Shown here: positions 34,563-43,571 of the stretch, in pieces | Position numbering within the stretch: the first letter of the stretch is position 1 | Layout: each line of letters starts with the position of its first letter | DNA from: Longimicrobium sp. | GTDB lineage: Bacteria; Gemmatimonadota; Gemmatimonadetes; Longimicrobiales; Longimicrobiaceae | DNA: 64,000 bases | Direction: 5' to 3' | NCBI RefSeq assembly: GCF_035474595.1 | Contig: NZ_DATIND010000083.1 | Coordinates: forward strand, 1 to 64,000 | Notes under the pieces: model-generated | Database searches by the model: none | Told to the model about the DNA's origin: nothing | What the model saw: only the letters and a program-made list of their open reading frames with translations | Program-made: the position numbers and the translations under genes

Positions 34563-36050
34563 TCAGGCGCCGGGCAGCCCCAGCACCGTGGCGCAGCTGA
34601 TGGGGTCGTTGCGGTTCCGGAGGCCGTTGTTGCCGCTTCCGGGCGCGCTCAGGTTGGAGTTGGACTGGCGCTCCGACTGGCCGTACAGGAGGCGCGAAGG
34701 GATCGGGTCGTTCTGCACGGGGCTCCCGGCCTTCACCGCCGCCGCAACGTTCGGCTCGCAGGTGCGCTTGTAGTCGTTGAACGCTTCCATGTTCAGGAAG
34801 AGCGCGAAGTACTTCTGCATCATGATCTCGTGGAAGAGCGCGCTCCCCGTGAGACCCTGCACCGCCGCGACTCCCGACGTGCCCCAGCGGGCGTTCTGGC
34901 ACGCCACGCCCGCGTTCAGCGCGGTGTAGACCTGCGCGGCCGTGGCCCCCTGCCGGTACAGCGCCTCGGCGATGATGAACTGCGTCTCCGAGCAGGTGAT
35001 CAGCGCGATCCCGGCGCTCGCCGCCGCGATCCCGTTGTCGCTGTTCAGCGCGCTGGCGTCGCCGTTGTTCTCGCCCGGCTTCGAGCCCACGAAGTTGTCG
35101 TCGCCGTTGGGCAGCGCGTACACCTGCAGACGCGGGTCGCCCCGCGCCGCCAGCGAGTCCACCATCAGGCGGCCCAGCGCCGTGTACCCCGAGCGCTCGC
35201 TGTTGAACTGGTACCACCAGTTCGTCTCGGTGGCGGTGCCGCTGTGCACCGACTCCCAGTCGCCCGAGGCCGTGTTGATGCCGTTCTGCGCGGCCGCCAG
35301 CGCCTTGGCCACGCAGTTGCCGCCGCAGGCCGTGTTGGCCGCGGTCGCGGCCGCGCCGCCGGCGGCCTGCGCCTCTACCCAGTGCATGTAGAAGCGCGCC
35401 TTCAGCGAGTTCGCCACCCGGCGCCACGCCGCCGCGTCGCCCCCGAACCGCATCTCGCGGTCGGCCAGCAGCGCGTTGTCGGAGGCGCTGCCCGCCGCCG
35501 CCAGCTGCGCGATCGCCTGATCGAGCAGCGTCTGCACGGCGGCGTACACCACCTCCTGGTTGTCCACCGGCGACTCGGGGTTGGCCGCGCCGCCGCCCGC
35601 CTGCGTATACGGAAGGTCGCCCCACATGCTGGACGCCATCCCGAACAGGAAGGCCTCGTGGATCTTCAGCACCGCGCTGGTATGCCCGAGGTTGGCCGAG
35701 TCGGCCCGGGCGCGGGCCAGCCGCAGGTCCTGCAGCCCGCCGCCCGGGTAGATCTCGCTCATCTCGTTGTCGAACTCGTCCTCGCTGTACACGTACTGGT
35801 CGAGGCTGGAGAACTGGCGGTCGATGCCCGCCATCTGGTTCAGCCACAGCGAGGTCGCGCGTGCCACGTGGCCCTCGTTGAAGAGCCACGTCTTCAGCTG
35901 TACCGAGGTCAGGAGCTGGCTCACCGACGCGTTCTGGACCACGTTCTCGTTGCCGGGAACGTTGTTGATGAAGTCCGAGCACGCGCCCAGCGTGGCGGCC
36001 AGCCCGGCCGCGCAGAGCGCGCGGCCAACCCCTTGGGTCAGGTTTCGCAT
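34563..36050 (-). CDS. SusD/RagB-like nutrient-binding lipoprotein
   Basis: 495 residues. The signal ends AATLGAC with lipidated Cys24. The body shows the SusD pattern: an N-terminal helical repeat (LFNEGHVARATSLWLNQMAG), the middle WGDLPYTQAGG stretch (SusD-typical WGDVPY), the C-terminal CSETQFIIAEALYRQG helix and the closing region naming a variable ligand site. SusD proteins sit on the outer membrane surface and hand oligosaccharides or peptides to the SusC pore. The gene follows susC by 21 bases on the same strand, so the two are one operon. No glycoside hydrolase or protease is linked, so the substrate is unknown. Confidence 0.9.
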   Translation of the reverse strand: MRNLTQGVGRALCAAGLAATLGACSDFINNVPGNENVVQNASVSQLLTSVQLKTWLFNEGHVARATSLWLNQMAGIDRQFSSLDQYVYSEDEFDNEMSEIYPGGGLQDLRLARARADSANLGHTSAVLKIHEAFLFGMASSMWGDLPYTQAGGGAANPESPVDNQEVVYAAVQTLLDQAIAQLAAAGSASDNALLADREMRFGGDAAAWRRVANSLKARFYMHWVEAQAAGGAAATAANTACGGNCVAKALAAAQNGINTASGDWESVHSGTATETNWWYQFNSERSGYTALGRLMVDSLAARGDPRLQVYALPNGDDNFVGSKPGENNGDASALNSDNGIAAASAGIALITCSETQFIIAEALYRQGATAAQVYTALNAGVACQNARWGTSGVAAVQGLTGSALFHEIMMQKYFALFLNMEAFNDYKRTCEPNVAAAVKAGSPVQNDPIPSRLLYGQSERQSNSNLSAPGSGNNGLRNRNDPISCATVLGLPGA

Positions 36051-36071
36051 GTTGGTTTCAGTCTCCGTGGG

Positions 36072-39000
36072 TTAGCGGTTCAGGTTCACCGAGATCACCC
36101 ACGAACGCGTCTGCGGGTTGTTGAAGTAGTCCAGCCCGCGCCCGACGCTCTGGCCCGTGAGGTTCGACTCCGGATCGATGCCCGTGTAGTCGGTCCACGT
36201 CTTCAGGTTGCGGCCGCTCAGCGTCAGGTTCATGCTGCTCATGCCGAAGCGGCGCTTCAGCCAGGGCTGGTCGATCGTGTACGACAGCGACACGTCGCGC
36301 AGCTTCACGAAGCTGGCGTCCTCCAGGAACTGCGAGAACGGACCGTTGAAGCCGTTGCCGATGCCGGCCTGGCCCCAGCGGCGGTCGATGAGCACCGTCT
36401 TCCCCTTGCCGGGGCCCGCGTACGTGAACTGGTCCATGAAGCCCTGCCCGAACGCCGTCTGGATCCCGGCGCCGTGCCAGGCCAGCGTGCTGCGGTGCGT
36501 GCCGTAGCTGGTCAGCGCGCCGCGCGTGCCGTTCCAGATCTGGCCGCCCTGGCTGATGTCGAGGAGCCCCGACAGGCGCAGGTTGCCCAGGATCGTGAAG
36601 GTGTTGCGCAGGCTCCCGGTCCAGCTCGGGTTGGGGTCGCCCACCACGTGCGAGGTCCCCGACAGGCGCGGGAAGCCGTCCGACGCCAGGAACACGTCGC
36701 CCGCGTTGCCCGCTCCCGACTGGGCGTCGATGTCCACGCCGCCCACCACCTCGCCGCGCCCGTAGCGGACGAAGTCGCCGCCGTAGAACACGCCGAACGG
36801 CGAGCACCCGGCCCCGTCCACGCCCGGCGCCACCAGCGCCGCGTACGAGCCGCCGGTGCCCGAGAAGCCGTTCAGCACCACGAACTCGGCGCCCTCGAGC
36901 TTCTTCACGCACGAGCGGTTGCGCGAGTACTGGGTGTTGATGCTCCAGCTGAAGTTGTCGCGCTGGATGGGGTTCAGGTCCAGCGTGAGCTCCACGCCGT
37001 GGTTGTCCACGCGGCCCGCGTTCTGGAACTGGTCCGTGAAGCCGCTGCTGGGCGGCAGGTTCACGTCCAGGATCATGTCGCGGGTGATGCGGTTGTAGTA
37101 GGTGAAGCCCAGCGCGGCGCGGCCGCCCAGCACGCCGAAGTCGAAGCCCGCCTCGTACTCGGTCTTCCGCTCGGGCCTGATGGTGGGGTTGCCCAGCGTG
37201 ACCTGCGAGATCACGCCGTCCTTGCCGTTGTAGATGGTGGTCCAGCCCGCGTTCTGCACCCAGCCGTCCACGAAGGTGGCCTGGTTGAACGAGCTGCGGT
37301 CCACGTATGCGGGGGGCTGGCGGCCGCTGACGCCGAAGTTCGCGCGAACCTTGAACTGGTCGATGAAGCTCAGGTTGTCGAACATCGGGAGCTTGCTCAC
37401 CTGCCAGCTGAAGCCCGCGCCCGGGTACCAGAAGCGCCGCTGCGCGCTGCCGAAGGTCGAGCCGCCCTCGTACAGCACGTTGCCGGTCAGGGTCAGCTGG
37501 TCCCACATCGTCATCTCGCCGTTGGCGAAGTAGCCGTCGGTCCGCGTGACTTCCTTGTACTCATCGGGCACCTTGGTCACCGCGAAGTCCAGCTGGTCGG
37601 TGCCGTAGATGAGGTTGAAGGCGTTGGTCTGGTAGCGGTTGAACTCGCTGTGGTTCAGGTTCTGCCCCAGCGACAGGCTTCCCACCGCGTTCTCGCCGAA
37701 GTTGTGGTTCAGCGTGGCCAGGAAGCGGCTCTCGATCTGGAAGTTCCGCAGGTTGGCGCGGATGACCTTCCCCTCGGGCGTGTCCGACGAGCTCTTGGGG
37801 AAGAGCGAGCGGCGGTCGTCGCTGCTGAAGTCGGCGCCCAGGGTGTAGCCCAGGCGCAGCCAGCTGGCGGGCGAGTAGTCCAGGTTCACGTTGCCGAACG
37901 TGCGGTTCACGTTGGCGCTGTTGGGCATCTCGTACGCAACCCAGAACGGGTTGTCGAACCCGCGGGCGTTCTCGAGCGAGCCCGTGCACGACTGGTCGTT
38001 GCACCGGTACGAGCGGTGGAAGCCGGTAACCGGGTCCAGGTACGGCAGGTTGTTGAACTCGGGCGGAGCGCGCAGGGCGCCCAGCTGGATCCCCGAGATG
38101 TTGGAGCCCTGCTGCACGAAGTCGCCCTTGCCGTTGGTGTAGGCGACGTTGCCGCCCACCGTCAGGTTGTCGGCGAACTGGTGCGTGCCCTTCAGGCGCA
38201 GCGTGGTGCGGTCGTAGCCCTGCGGGCCCACGATCACGCCCTGCTGGTCCAGGCGGCCCAGCGACATGTAGTAGGTGGTGCGCTCGCCGCCGCCCGAGAG
38301 CGTGAGGTTCGTCTCCCAGTGGTTGCCGGTGCGGTACACCTCGCCCGCGTGGTCGAACACCGGGGTGCTGGACGGCAGCACGGTGCCCCACGAGCGCACG
38401 CCGGCGGTGGAGCCCGCGGTGCCGCTGCAGGTCTGCGTCAGGTTCGACGCCGGCACCGCCGGGCAGTTGTTCAGGCCCAGGCCGTACTCGGTCTGCAGCG
38501 GAACGAGCTTGTTCACCTCGTCGCTCGCGTAGCTCCCGTTGAAGCTCACGCGGGTCTGGCCGCTGCGGCCGCTCTTGGTGGTGATGAGCACCACGCCGTT
38601 GGCGCCTCGCGATCCGTACAACGCCGTGGCGGCGCCGCCCTTCAGGATCTGGATGTCGGCGATGTCGGCGGGGTTGATGTCGGCGGCGCGGTTGGTCACC
38701 GCGGTGCCGTTGGTGCCGCCGGTGCTCGGGTCGCGGTTCGAGTAGTCGTCGATGCGCGTCGAGCGGTTGTCGATGGGCGTGCCGTCGACCACGAACAGCG
38801 GCTGCGTGCCGCCGTACACCGAGGCGGCGCCGCGGATCTGGATGTACGCGCCGGCGCCCGGGTCGCCCGAGGTGCTGGTGACCAGCACGTTGGGCGCCTT
38901 GCCGGCGAGGGCGGCCACGATGTTGTTCTCGCGGCTCTCCTCGATCGCCTGGCTGCTCACCGTGTTCACGGTGGTGGTGGCGCGGGCGCGCGTGGTGGCC

Positions 39001-39374
39001 GTGCCCTGCCCCGTGGCCACGATCTCGCCCAGGCGCAGCACGTCGGAGCCGAGCTGGAAGTTCTGGGTGAGGCTGGCACCCGGGTTCAGCGTGATCTGGC
39101 GCGACGAAGAGGCCAGGCCCACGCGGCTGGCGGTGATGGTCACCGTCTGTCCCGCGCGCACGCGCGAAGCGGGCACCACCATCCGGTAGGTGCCGTCGGC
39201 GCCCGTGGTCACGCCCACGCTCAGCGCCTCGATGCGCACGAGCACGGCGTTCTCGGGAGCGCCCGAAGCGTTGGTCACGCGGCCGGACACCACCGCCGGC
39301 TCCTGAGCCAGCAGCGACACCGGCGCGAAGGCTACCGCGACCAGGATCGCGAATAGCCAGCGGAGTCTGCTCAT
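36072..39374 (-). CDS. SusC/RagA-type TonB-dependent outer membrane transporter
   Basis: 1100 residues. Signal ending SLLAQ, a CarboxypepD_reg domain (about 28-110, VSGRVTNASGAPENAVLVRI), then the SusC plug (about 125-240) with IQIRGAASVYGGTQPLFVVDGTPID and DIQILKGGAATALYGSRGANGVVLITTK. The remainder is a beta-barrel ending in an aromatic-rich terminal strand (RSWVISVNLNR). It forms the TonB-driven pore with the SusD partner. ATG 39374 follows AGGAGG. A strong promoter lies about 420 bases upstream (39800-39828). Cys residues in DQSCTG and SNLTQTCSG are loop cysteines. Confidence 0.93.
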   Translation of the reverse strand: MSRLRWLFAILVAVAFAPVSLLAQEPAVVSGRVTNASGAPENAVLVRIEALSVGVTTGADGTYRMVVPASRVRAGQTVTITASRVGLASSSRQITLNPGASLTQNFQLGSDVLRLGEIVATGQGTATTRARATTTVNTVSSQAIEESRENNIVAALAGKAPNVLVTSTSGDPGAGAYIQIRGAASVYGGTQPLFVVDGTPIDNRSTRIDDYSNRDPSTGGTNGTAVTNRAADINPADIADIQILKGGAATALYGSRGANGVVLITTKSGRSGQTRVSFNGSYASDEVNKLVPLQTEYGLGLNNCPAVPASNLTQTCSGTAGSTAGVRSWGTVLPSSTPVFDHAGEVYRTGNHWETNLTLSGGGERTTYYMSLGRLDQQGVIVGPQGYDRTTLRLKGTHQFADNLTVGGNVAYTNGKGDFVQQGSNISGIQLGALRAPPEFNNLPYLDPVTGFHRSYRCNDQSCTGSLENARGFDNPFWVAYEMPNSANVNRTFGNVNLDYSPASWLRLGYTLGADFSSDDRRSLFPKSSSDTPEGKVIRANLRNFQIESRFLATLNHNFGENAVGSLSLGQNLNHSEFNRYQTNAFNLIYGTDQLDFAVTKVPDEYKEVTRTDGYFANGEMTMWDQLTLTGNVLYEGGSTFGSAQRRFWYPGAGFSWQVSKLPMFDNLSFIDQFKVRANFGVSGRQPPAYVDRSSFNQATFVDGWVQNAGWTTIYNGKDGVISQVTLGNPTIRPERKTEYEAGFDFGVLGGRAALGFTYYNRITRDMILDVNLPPSSGFTDQFQNAGRVDNHGVELTLDLNPIQRDNFSWSINTQYSRNRSCVKKLEGAEFVVLNGFSGTGGSYAALVAPGVDGAGCSPFGVFYGGDFVRYGRGEVVGGVDIDAQSGAGNAGDVFLASDGFPRLSGTSHVVGDPNPSWTGSLRNTFTILGNLRLSGLLDISQGGQIWNGTRGALTSYGTHRSTLAWHGAGIQTAFGQGFMDQFTYAGPGKGKTVLIDRRWGQAGIGNGFNGPFSQFLEDASFVKLRDVSLSYTIDQPWLKRRFGMSSMNLTLSGRNLKTWTDYTGIDPESNLTGQSVGRGLDYFNNPQTRSWVISVNLNR

Positions 39375-39799
39375 GAAACGTCCTCCTGGGTTTTCCGGCG
39401 GCCCCACTGCGGGGCTCGCCACGATTGGGGGTTCCGGCACGTGTGCGGGAACGGGGCGCCCGTTCGGGGTGCGCCGCGGCCCGCGCCGGAGTGTTCTCGC
39501 GGAATCCGCTGCCGGGCGGCGGGGTGCCGGGTCCGGGCTCGGGATTCCCTCTGCGAAGAAACCTGGGTTCGCTGGCCGCCTCCTTTCATGGGGGTGAAGA
39601 GCGCGTGGAGCCCGCAGACGATCATACAACGCCCGGGTGCTGGCGGGCGTGACGGACCTGTGGCTTTAGCTGCGTACCGGCTGGAACGGTGACACCGTAC
39701 GGTACTTCCGGAATGCGCGTGGCTGGGTCTGGAACGGCCTTGCCCGGCGGGGAGCGTAAGCCCCGTGTGGGCGGGGATTTGATTGAGAGGTGACAGGGA

Positions 39800-39828
39800 T
39801 TAATAGATCGGGCGTTCGACCATGTCAA
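39800..39828 (-). promoter_or_regulatory. Near-consensus sigma70 promoter of susCD
   Basis: On the minus strand, TTGACA (39823-39828), a 17-base spacer and TATTAA (39800-39805). Transcription would start near 39792 and leave a ~420-base leader before susC, which includes a palindrome ACCGTACGGT (39694-39703). An open frame (39625 to 39371) ends with ATGA overlapping the susC start. The rest of the gap 39375-40302 has no convincing gene. Confidence 0.75.
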
Positions 39829-40204
39829 GGAATCGCCGCCCGCTCCCGCACCTGGCCGTCCGTGTTCCCGGTAGGCGAAAGTAATACGCTCCCGGCCGAG
39901 CGGCGCAAGGGGAGTCACGAAACGGCATCACCGCGCCCGCCGTCCCCGGCCCGTCGGCCGCCGCGTCCGCATCTCCTTTCGAGCCAGCCGCATACGGGCA
40001 AGCGGCGATTTCCCCGGCAGCCGCGCCTCATCCCCATCTCCCATCCCCTTCGCCGCCGCCCCGGTGGAGACTGGGCGCGGTGATTTTCATCTCCATCTCA
40101 AAGTGACCCAAACGAGGCCCCTCACCCAATGTGAACCTTCCCGTCTTGACTATGGAGCAGCCGGTACTGCTTCCCAGGTTGCCCGCGGCGGGGGATGGAG
40201 ATGG

Positions 40205-40242
40205 ACGGCGCCGCGAGATGCATTCTCCGCGGCGCCGTTTTG
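40205..40242 (+). terminator. Terminator-like hairpin in front of the 40303 gene
   Basis: ACGGCGCCGCG (40205-40215) pairs with 40228-40238 and is followed by TTTTGCG. No plus-strand gene lies upstream, so it is either the end of an unseen small transcript or an attenuator for the lipoprotein gene 60 bases away. Confidence 0.6.
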
Positions 40243-40302
40243 CGTGTGGCGCGTCGTCTGCGGCGGTGGATGGAGATCGCCCACCTGTGCGCGGAGGAGA
40301 TG

Positions 40303-40794
40303 ATGAGGATCGGAAGAAAGCTGCTCGCGGCAATCGCCGCACTCGCATGCATCGCGGCGTGCACCCCCGCACCCGCGCCGGCGGACGGCGGGCATGCGCG
40401 GGCACCCGCATCTCCCCCCGCGTCCCCGCGCGCGGCGCCGGTGGCGGATGCGGGCGCGGCGTCCGAGGCGGAGGCGGACACGGGGCGCATGGCCCGGCTG
40501 GAGCGCGAGGTGGAGGCGCTGGTCCACACGGAGGGGTGCACGGCGGGACAGTGCCGCACCGCGCCGGTCGGCAGCCGCCCGTGCGGGGGCCCGCGCGCGT
40601 ACGTCGTCTACTGCGCAGCCACGACGGACTCGGCGGCGCTCTTCGCCAAGCTGGCGGAGTTGGCGCGCGCCGAGGACGAGTACAACCGCCGCAATGGGAT
40701 GGCGTCGACCTGCGAGTACCGGATGCCGCCGGGCGTCGCCATCTCCGCCGGCCGGTGCACCGCGACGGCGCCGAGCAGCCCGGGGCCGCAGTGA
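40303..40794 (+). CDS. Hypothetical lipoprotein with CGGP motif
   Basis: 163 residues. MRIGRKLLAAIAALACIAAC gives Cys20. A long Ala/Pro linker is followed by a conserved-looking cysteine motif GCTAGQCRTAPVGSRPCGGPRAYVVYC and a helical part (LFAKLAELARAEDEYNRRN). Short proteins with C..PxG..PCGGP..Y..Y occur in many bacteria, without known function. ATG 40303 is five bases from GGAGG; ATG 40300 is an alternative. A hairpin and the gene's own transcript end lie between here and the NYN gene. Confidence 0.72.
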   Translation: MRIGRKLLAAIAALACIAACTPAPAPADGGHARAPASPPASPRAAPVADAGAASEAEADTGRMARLEREVEALVHTEGCTAGQCRTAPVGSRPCGGPRAYVVYCAATTDSAALFAKLAELARAEDEYNRRNGMASTCEYRMPPGVAISAGRCTATAPSSPGPQ

Positions 40795-40840
40795 GGGGCT
40801 GATTCCAGACCGCTGTCGATCTTCCGATCTTCCTAACGAC

Positions 40841-40877
40841 AACGAGCGCGCGACCGGATGCCGGCCGCGCGCTCGTT
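40841..40877. terminator. Bidirectional hairpin between converging genes
   Basis: AACGAGCGCGCG pairs with CGCGCGCTCGTT, with four further pairs past one mismatch. It serves the lipoprotein (+) and NYN (-) genes. Confidence 0.75.
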
Positions 40878-40902
40878 CCACTCAGGACTTTGGACCGAGG
40901 AC

Positions 40903-41685
40903 TTACGCTTCCTCGTCCTCGTCGACCACCGGCAGCCCCTCGGGCCAGCCGCGCCCGCTGGGATATGTCTCGCGGGCGTAGCTGGACGGGCTGGTGTACG
41001 TGGGCCGCGGCGTGCGAACCGGGCGCTCGCCGCGCTCGAACACGGTGCGCTCGGGGCGCTCCGGGCGCTCGCCGCGGTCGTGGCGCTCGAACCCGCCGCC
41101 CTCGCCGCGCGGCTCCTGCTGCGGCCGCTCGGACAGGAGGAAGGTGTTCAGCAGGTCCGGCGTGATGACCGTGCGGTCGTCGGCCTCTTCCCACAGGTCG
41201 CGGTGCGGCTGCTGCGGGCCGGTGCCGTGGAACAGGTGGATCAGCACGCCCTCGTTCTTGGCCGCGCGGATGGCCGGCAGGAAGTCGCTGTCGCCGGTGA
41301 TCAGGATGGCGCGGTGGATCCGCTGCTTCACCGCCAGCATCACCAGGTCCACGCCCAGGTAGATGTCGACGCGCTTCTGCTCGAAGATGGGGCGGTTGCT
41401 CTCGCGGTCGGTGCCGCGGTACTCCAGCTTGCCCTCGCGCACCTCGAAGCGGTTCAGGCGGTTCAGCGCGCTGAAGAACCGCTGCTTTCCGGCGTACCGC
41501 TCCTCCTCTTCCGGCGTGGGCACCGGGCTCATGTACGGGAGGCAGTGGTAGTAGTAGGTGCGAAGCAGGTCGTCGGGGCGCGACAGCTCGGTGGCCAGCT
41601 TCCCGAAGTCGATGCGCGGCGAGCCGCAGTCGCGCGACACGCGGTCGAAGTAACCGCCGTCCACGAAGATCGCGGTTTGACCCAT
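40903..41685 (-). CDS. NYN-domain (LabA/DUF88-type) putative nuclease
   Basis: 260 residues. The NYN fold, a PIN-like nuclease domain, is shown by TAIFVDGGYFDRV (first acidic residue Asp9), YLGVDLVMLAVKQ and the GDSDFLPAI motif, with conserved acidic residues for Mg2+. The C-terminal 60 residues are Arg/Glu/Pro-rich and disordered (ERHDRGERPERPERTV), perhaps for RNA or protein binding. Family members act on RNA, but the target here is unknown. ATG 41685 has an AGGGA site. A T-tailed hairpin (41718-41741) sits 33 bases upstream. Confidence 0.87.
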   Translation of the reverse strand: MGQTAIFVDGGYFDRVSRDCGSPRIDFGKLATELSRPDDLLRTYYYHCLPYMSPVPTPEEEERYAGKQRFFSALNRLNRFEVREGKLEYRGTDRESNRPIFEQKRVDIYLGVDLVMLAVKQRIHRAILITGDSDFLPAIRAAKNEGVLIHLFHGTGPQQPHRDLWEEADDRTVITPDLLNTFLLSERPQQEPRGEGGGFERHDRGERPERPERTVFERGERPVRTPRPTYTSPSSYARETYPSGRGWPEGLPVVDEDEEA

Positions 41686-41717
41686 TGCTATGAAGTCCCT
41701 CTGCGTGGAAGAAGAAA

Positions 41718-41741
41718 ACCCGCCCGGGAGTGCCGGCGGGT
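41718..41741 (-). terminator. Intrinsic terminator with T-tract, 33 bases upstream of the NYN start
   Basis: On the minus strand ACCCGCC and GGCGGGT pair and TTTTCTTCTT follows. It could end the FKBP transcript (stop 41999) or attenuate the NYN gene. The rest of 41686-41998 shows no gene. Confidence 0.7.
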
Positions 41742-41998
41742 AGATTTATGCGGCGAGGCGTTCCCGCCGTCGCGGCGGGACGCACCCGCCGCCTGCCCGT
41801 AGCCGAGAGTTACCGCCGAGGGAGCAGATTGTCAAGCTGCGGCCAAACTGCCGCCGGGTACGCGCCAATCCCGAAAAGCCCGGCACCGCATGCCATCCGC
41901 CACCCCATGAACGGCCACCTTGTCCATGCACCAGAATGGGCGCGGCGGGGCGGCGCAGATGCCCGCGTCGCCCCCGCCGCCGTCGTCCGGAACGCGCG

Positions 41999-42358
41999 TC
42001 AGTGCGAGCCGTGCACGTCCAGCAGCTCCACGTCGAACACCAGGGTGGAGTTGGGAGGGATGGGCCCCACCGCGCGGGCGCCGTACCCCAGTTCGGCGGG
42101 GATCACCAGCGTGCGGCGGCCGCCCACCTTCATCCCCGCCACGCCTTCGTCCCACCCGCGGATGACGTGGCCGGCGCCCAGCGGAAAGTGGAACGGCTGC
42201 CCGCGGTCGCGGCTGCTGTCGAACTTCTTGCCGTCCTGCAGCGTTCCCGTGTAGTGCACCACCACGTGGTTGCCGGACTTCGCCTCGGCGCCGGTGCCCA
42301 CCACGTCGTCGCGGTACTGCAGCCCCGAGGGGGTCGTCGTCATCCCGTTCTCCGCCAC
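41999..42358 (-). CDS. FKBP-type peptidyl-prolyl isomerase
   Basis: 119 residues from GTG 42358 (GGGAGG five bases upstream; the N-terminus then reads [23 protein letters not shown]). The FKBP core is complete: [67 protein letters not shown]...[11 protein letters not shown]. It catalyses cis-trans isomerisation of prolyl peptide bonds. No signal peptide, hence cytoplasmic. It is divergently placed next to the cysteine-rich peptide array, 234 bases away; a link in folding them is not implied by location alone, as the isomerase is intracellular. Confidence 0.94.
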   Translation of the reverse strand: MAENGMTTTPSGLQYRDDVVGTGAEAKSGNHVVVHYTGTLQDGKKFDSSRDRGQPFHFPLGAGHVIRGWDEGVAGMKVGGRRTLVIPAELGYGARAVGPIPPNSTLVFDVELLDVHGSH

Positions 42359-42592
42359 GTTCGCCTCCCGTCCCCTGAGTGAAGATGTGCCGCCCCCGCG
42401 GGCGCGTCCGCCCCGGCCGGACCGGCCCGTGCGTCCGTTTTCCGCCGCGGCACGCGAATTCCGGCGCAGCTCTCGGTGCCGGTGGAGCGCTGAACTTCGC
42501 CCGCGCCCCGCCCCGCCACAACCCCTTCGCGGCGAGGGCCGAATGGCGCCGCACGACTCGGGCCGGGGCTCACGTCCGGAAGGGAGGCCGAC

Positions 42593-42793
42593 ATGCGAAG
42601 CATGGCACGGTGGGCGATTTCGGCGGCGGTCGCGGGTGCGCTGGCGTTCGGCGCGGCCGGGGCGGCGGCTTCGCCGGAACCGGCGGCGGCGGGCGGGCGC
42701 CAGTGCAACAACGGCGACTGCAAGGCGCTCTGCAAGCTCGACGGCGCGCGCTCCGGCACCTGCGGCGGAGACCAGTGCATCTGCATCTACTGA
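42593..42793 (+). CDS. Secreted CS-alpha-beta (defensin/toxin-like) peptide 1
   Basis: 66 residues, start ATG 42593 with AGGGAGG five bases upstream. Signal about 1-26 ([14 protein letters not shown]-like cleavage after AxA). Six cysteines at 38, 43, 47, 57, 62, 64: spacing C-x4-C-x3-C-x9-C-x4-C-x-C, with SGTC giving the GxC turn. CxxxC plus CxC plus GxC is the CS-alpha-beta signature. The mature peptide has about +1 net charge, so a classic cationic antimicrobial is not evident. No maturation enzyme is visible. First of five tandem paralogues (next starts 16 bases later). Function unknown. Confidence 0.9.
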   Translation: MRSMARWAISAAVAGALAFGAAGAAASPEPAAAGGRQCNNGDCKALCKLDGARSGTCGGDQCICIY

Positions 42794-42809
42794 AACCCGG
42801 GGAGGGAAG

Positions 42810-43025
42810 ATGAGGAGAATCCGGGAGATGGCGATGGGCGCCGTGGTCGCGGCGGCGCTGGGGTTCGGCGCGGCGCAGGCGGTGGCGGCGCCGCGCGCAC
42901 CGGTGGCGGATGCGGCGCGGGCGTGCAAGCCGGGCGACTGCGGCCGCCAGTGCAAGGCCGCCGGCTACGACGGCGGAAGCTGCGCCGGCGGGCTGTGCGA
43001 GTGCTTCATCGGCCCGCTACGGTAG
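42810..43025 (+). CDS. Secreted CS-alpha-beta (defensin/toxin-like) peptide 2
   Basis: 71 residues, GGAGGG six bases upstream of ATG 42810. Signal core [14 protein letters not shown], shared with peptides 4 and 5. Cysteines at 39, 44, 48, 58, 63, 65 (C-x4-C-x3-C-x9-C-x4-C-x-C). The [18 protein letters not shown] stretch resembles the plectasin-type KSIKGYKGGYC core in layout. Net charge of the mature part is about +2. It has the longest C-terminal tail of the set (FIGPLR). Secretion by Sec is inferred. Confidence 0.92.
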   Translation: MRRIREMAMGAVVAAALGFGAAQAVAAPRAPVADAARACKPGDCGRQCKAAGYDGGSCAGGLCECFIGPLR

Positions 43026-43068
43026 CGCGAGGGCGGCGGGAGGGAAACCCGAACCACGAGGGGGGACG

Positions 43069-43275
43069 ATGACGGGACGGATCAGGCAGCTGGCGTTCGC
43101 AGCCACGGTCACGGCCGCGCTGGGCTTCGGCGCCGCGCAGACGCTGGCGCAGCCCGCGCGCGCGAGCGGGCCCGCGCAGGTGTGCAACGACCAGACGTGC
43201 GCGCGGGTGTGCAGCGCGCTGGGGTTCCACGGCGGCTTCTGCAACACCGGCGGCGGGTGCAGCTGCTACCTGTGA
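43069..43275 (+). CDS. Secreted CS-alpha-beta (defensin/toxin-like) peptide 3
   Basis: 68 residues; ATG 43069 after a G-rich site. Signal core [14 protein letters not shown]. Cysteines at 39, 44, 48, 58, 64, 66: C-x4-C-x3-C-x9-C-x5-C-x-C, so the loop between Cys4 and Cys5 is one longer than in the others. GGFC supplies GxC. The peptide is rich in Gly (NTGGGCSC) and nearly neutral. Position three of five. Confidence 0.92.
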   Translation: MTGRIRQLAFAATVTAALGFGAAQTLAQPARASGPAQVCNDQTCARVCSALGFHGGFCNTGGGCSCYL

Positions 43276-43312
43276 GCGCGCCCCTGGAGCCACCCGTGAA
43301 CGGGAGAGGGTG

Positions 43313-43531
43313 ATGAGCGGAAGAATCGGCCAGGCGTCGCGCTGGACCCTTGCCGCGGCGGTCGCGGCGGCGCTGGGGTTCGGCGCGGCGCAGGCGGTGG
43401 CCGCGCCGGCGGCTCCGTCGCCGCACAGCCCACGGGTGTGCGCCGGGCCCGCGTGCGACCTGCTGTGCAGGCAGCTGGACTACGCGCGCGGGCAGTGCGT
43501 GGAGGGCGTCTGCCGCTGCTTCACGCAGTAG
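43313..43531 (+). CDS. Secreted CS-alpha-beta (defensin/toxin-like) peptide 4
   Basis: 72 residues from ATG 43313 (a GTG at 43310 is an in-frame alternative; GGGAG is upstream). Signal core [14 protein letters not shown], with a more helical start (TLAAAV). Cysteines at 43, 48, 52, 61, 67, 69: C-x4-C-x3-C-x8..9-C-x4..5-C-x-C (RGQC supplies GxC; CRCF at the end). By codon count the third loop is nine residues and the fourth loop four. Weakly positive (about +1). Proline-rich propeptide-like spacer (PAAPSPHSP) before Cys1. Confidence 0.92.
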   Translation: MSGRIGQASRWTLAAAVAAALGFGAAQAVAAPAAPSPHSPRVCAGPACDLLCRQLDYARGQCVEGVCRCFTQ

Positions 43532-43571
43532 CGGGGCGCCCGGTGAGCCATCCTCGACCTGGGAGGGAGAG

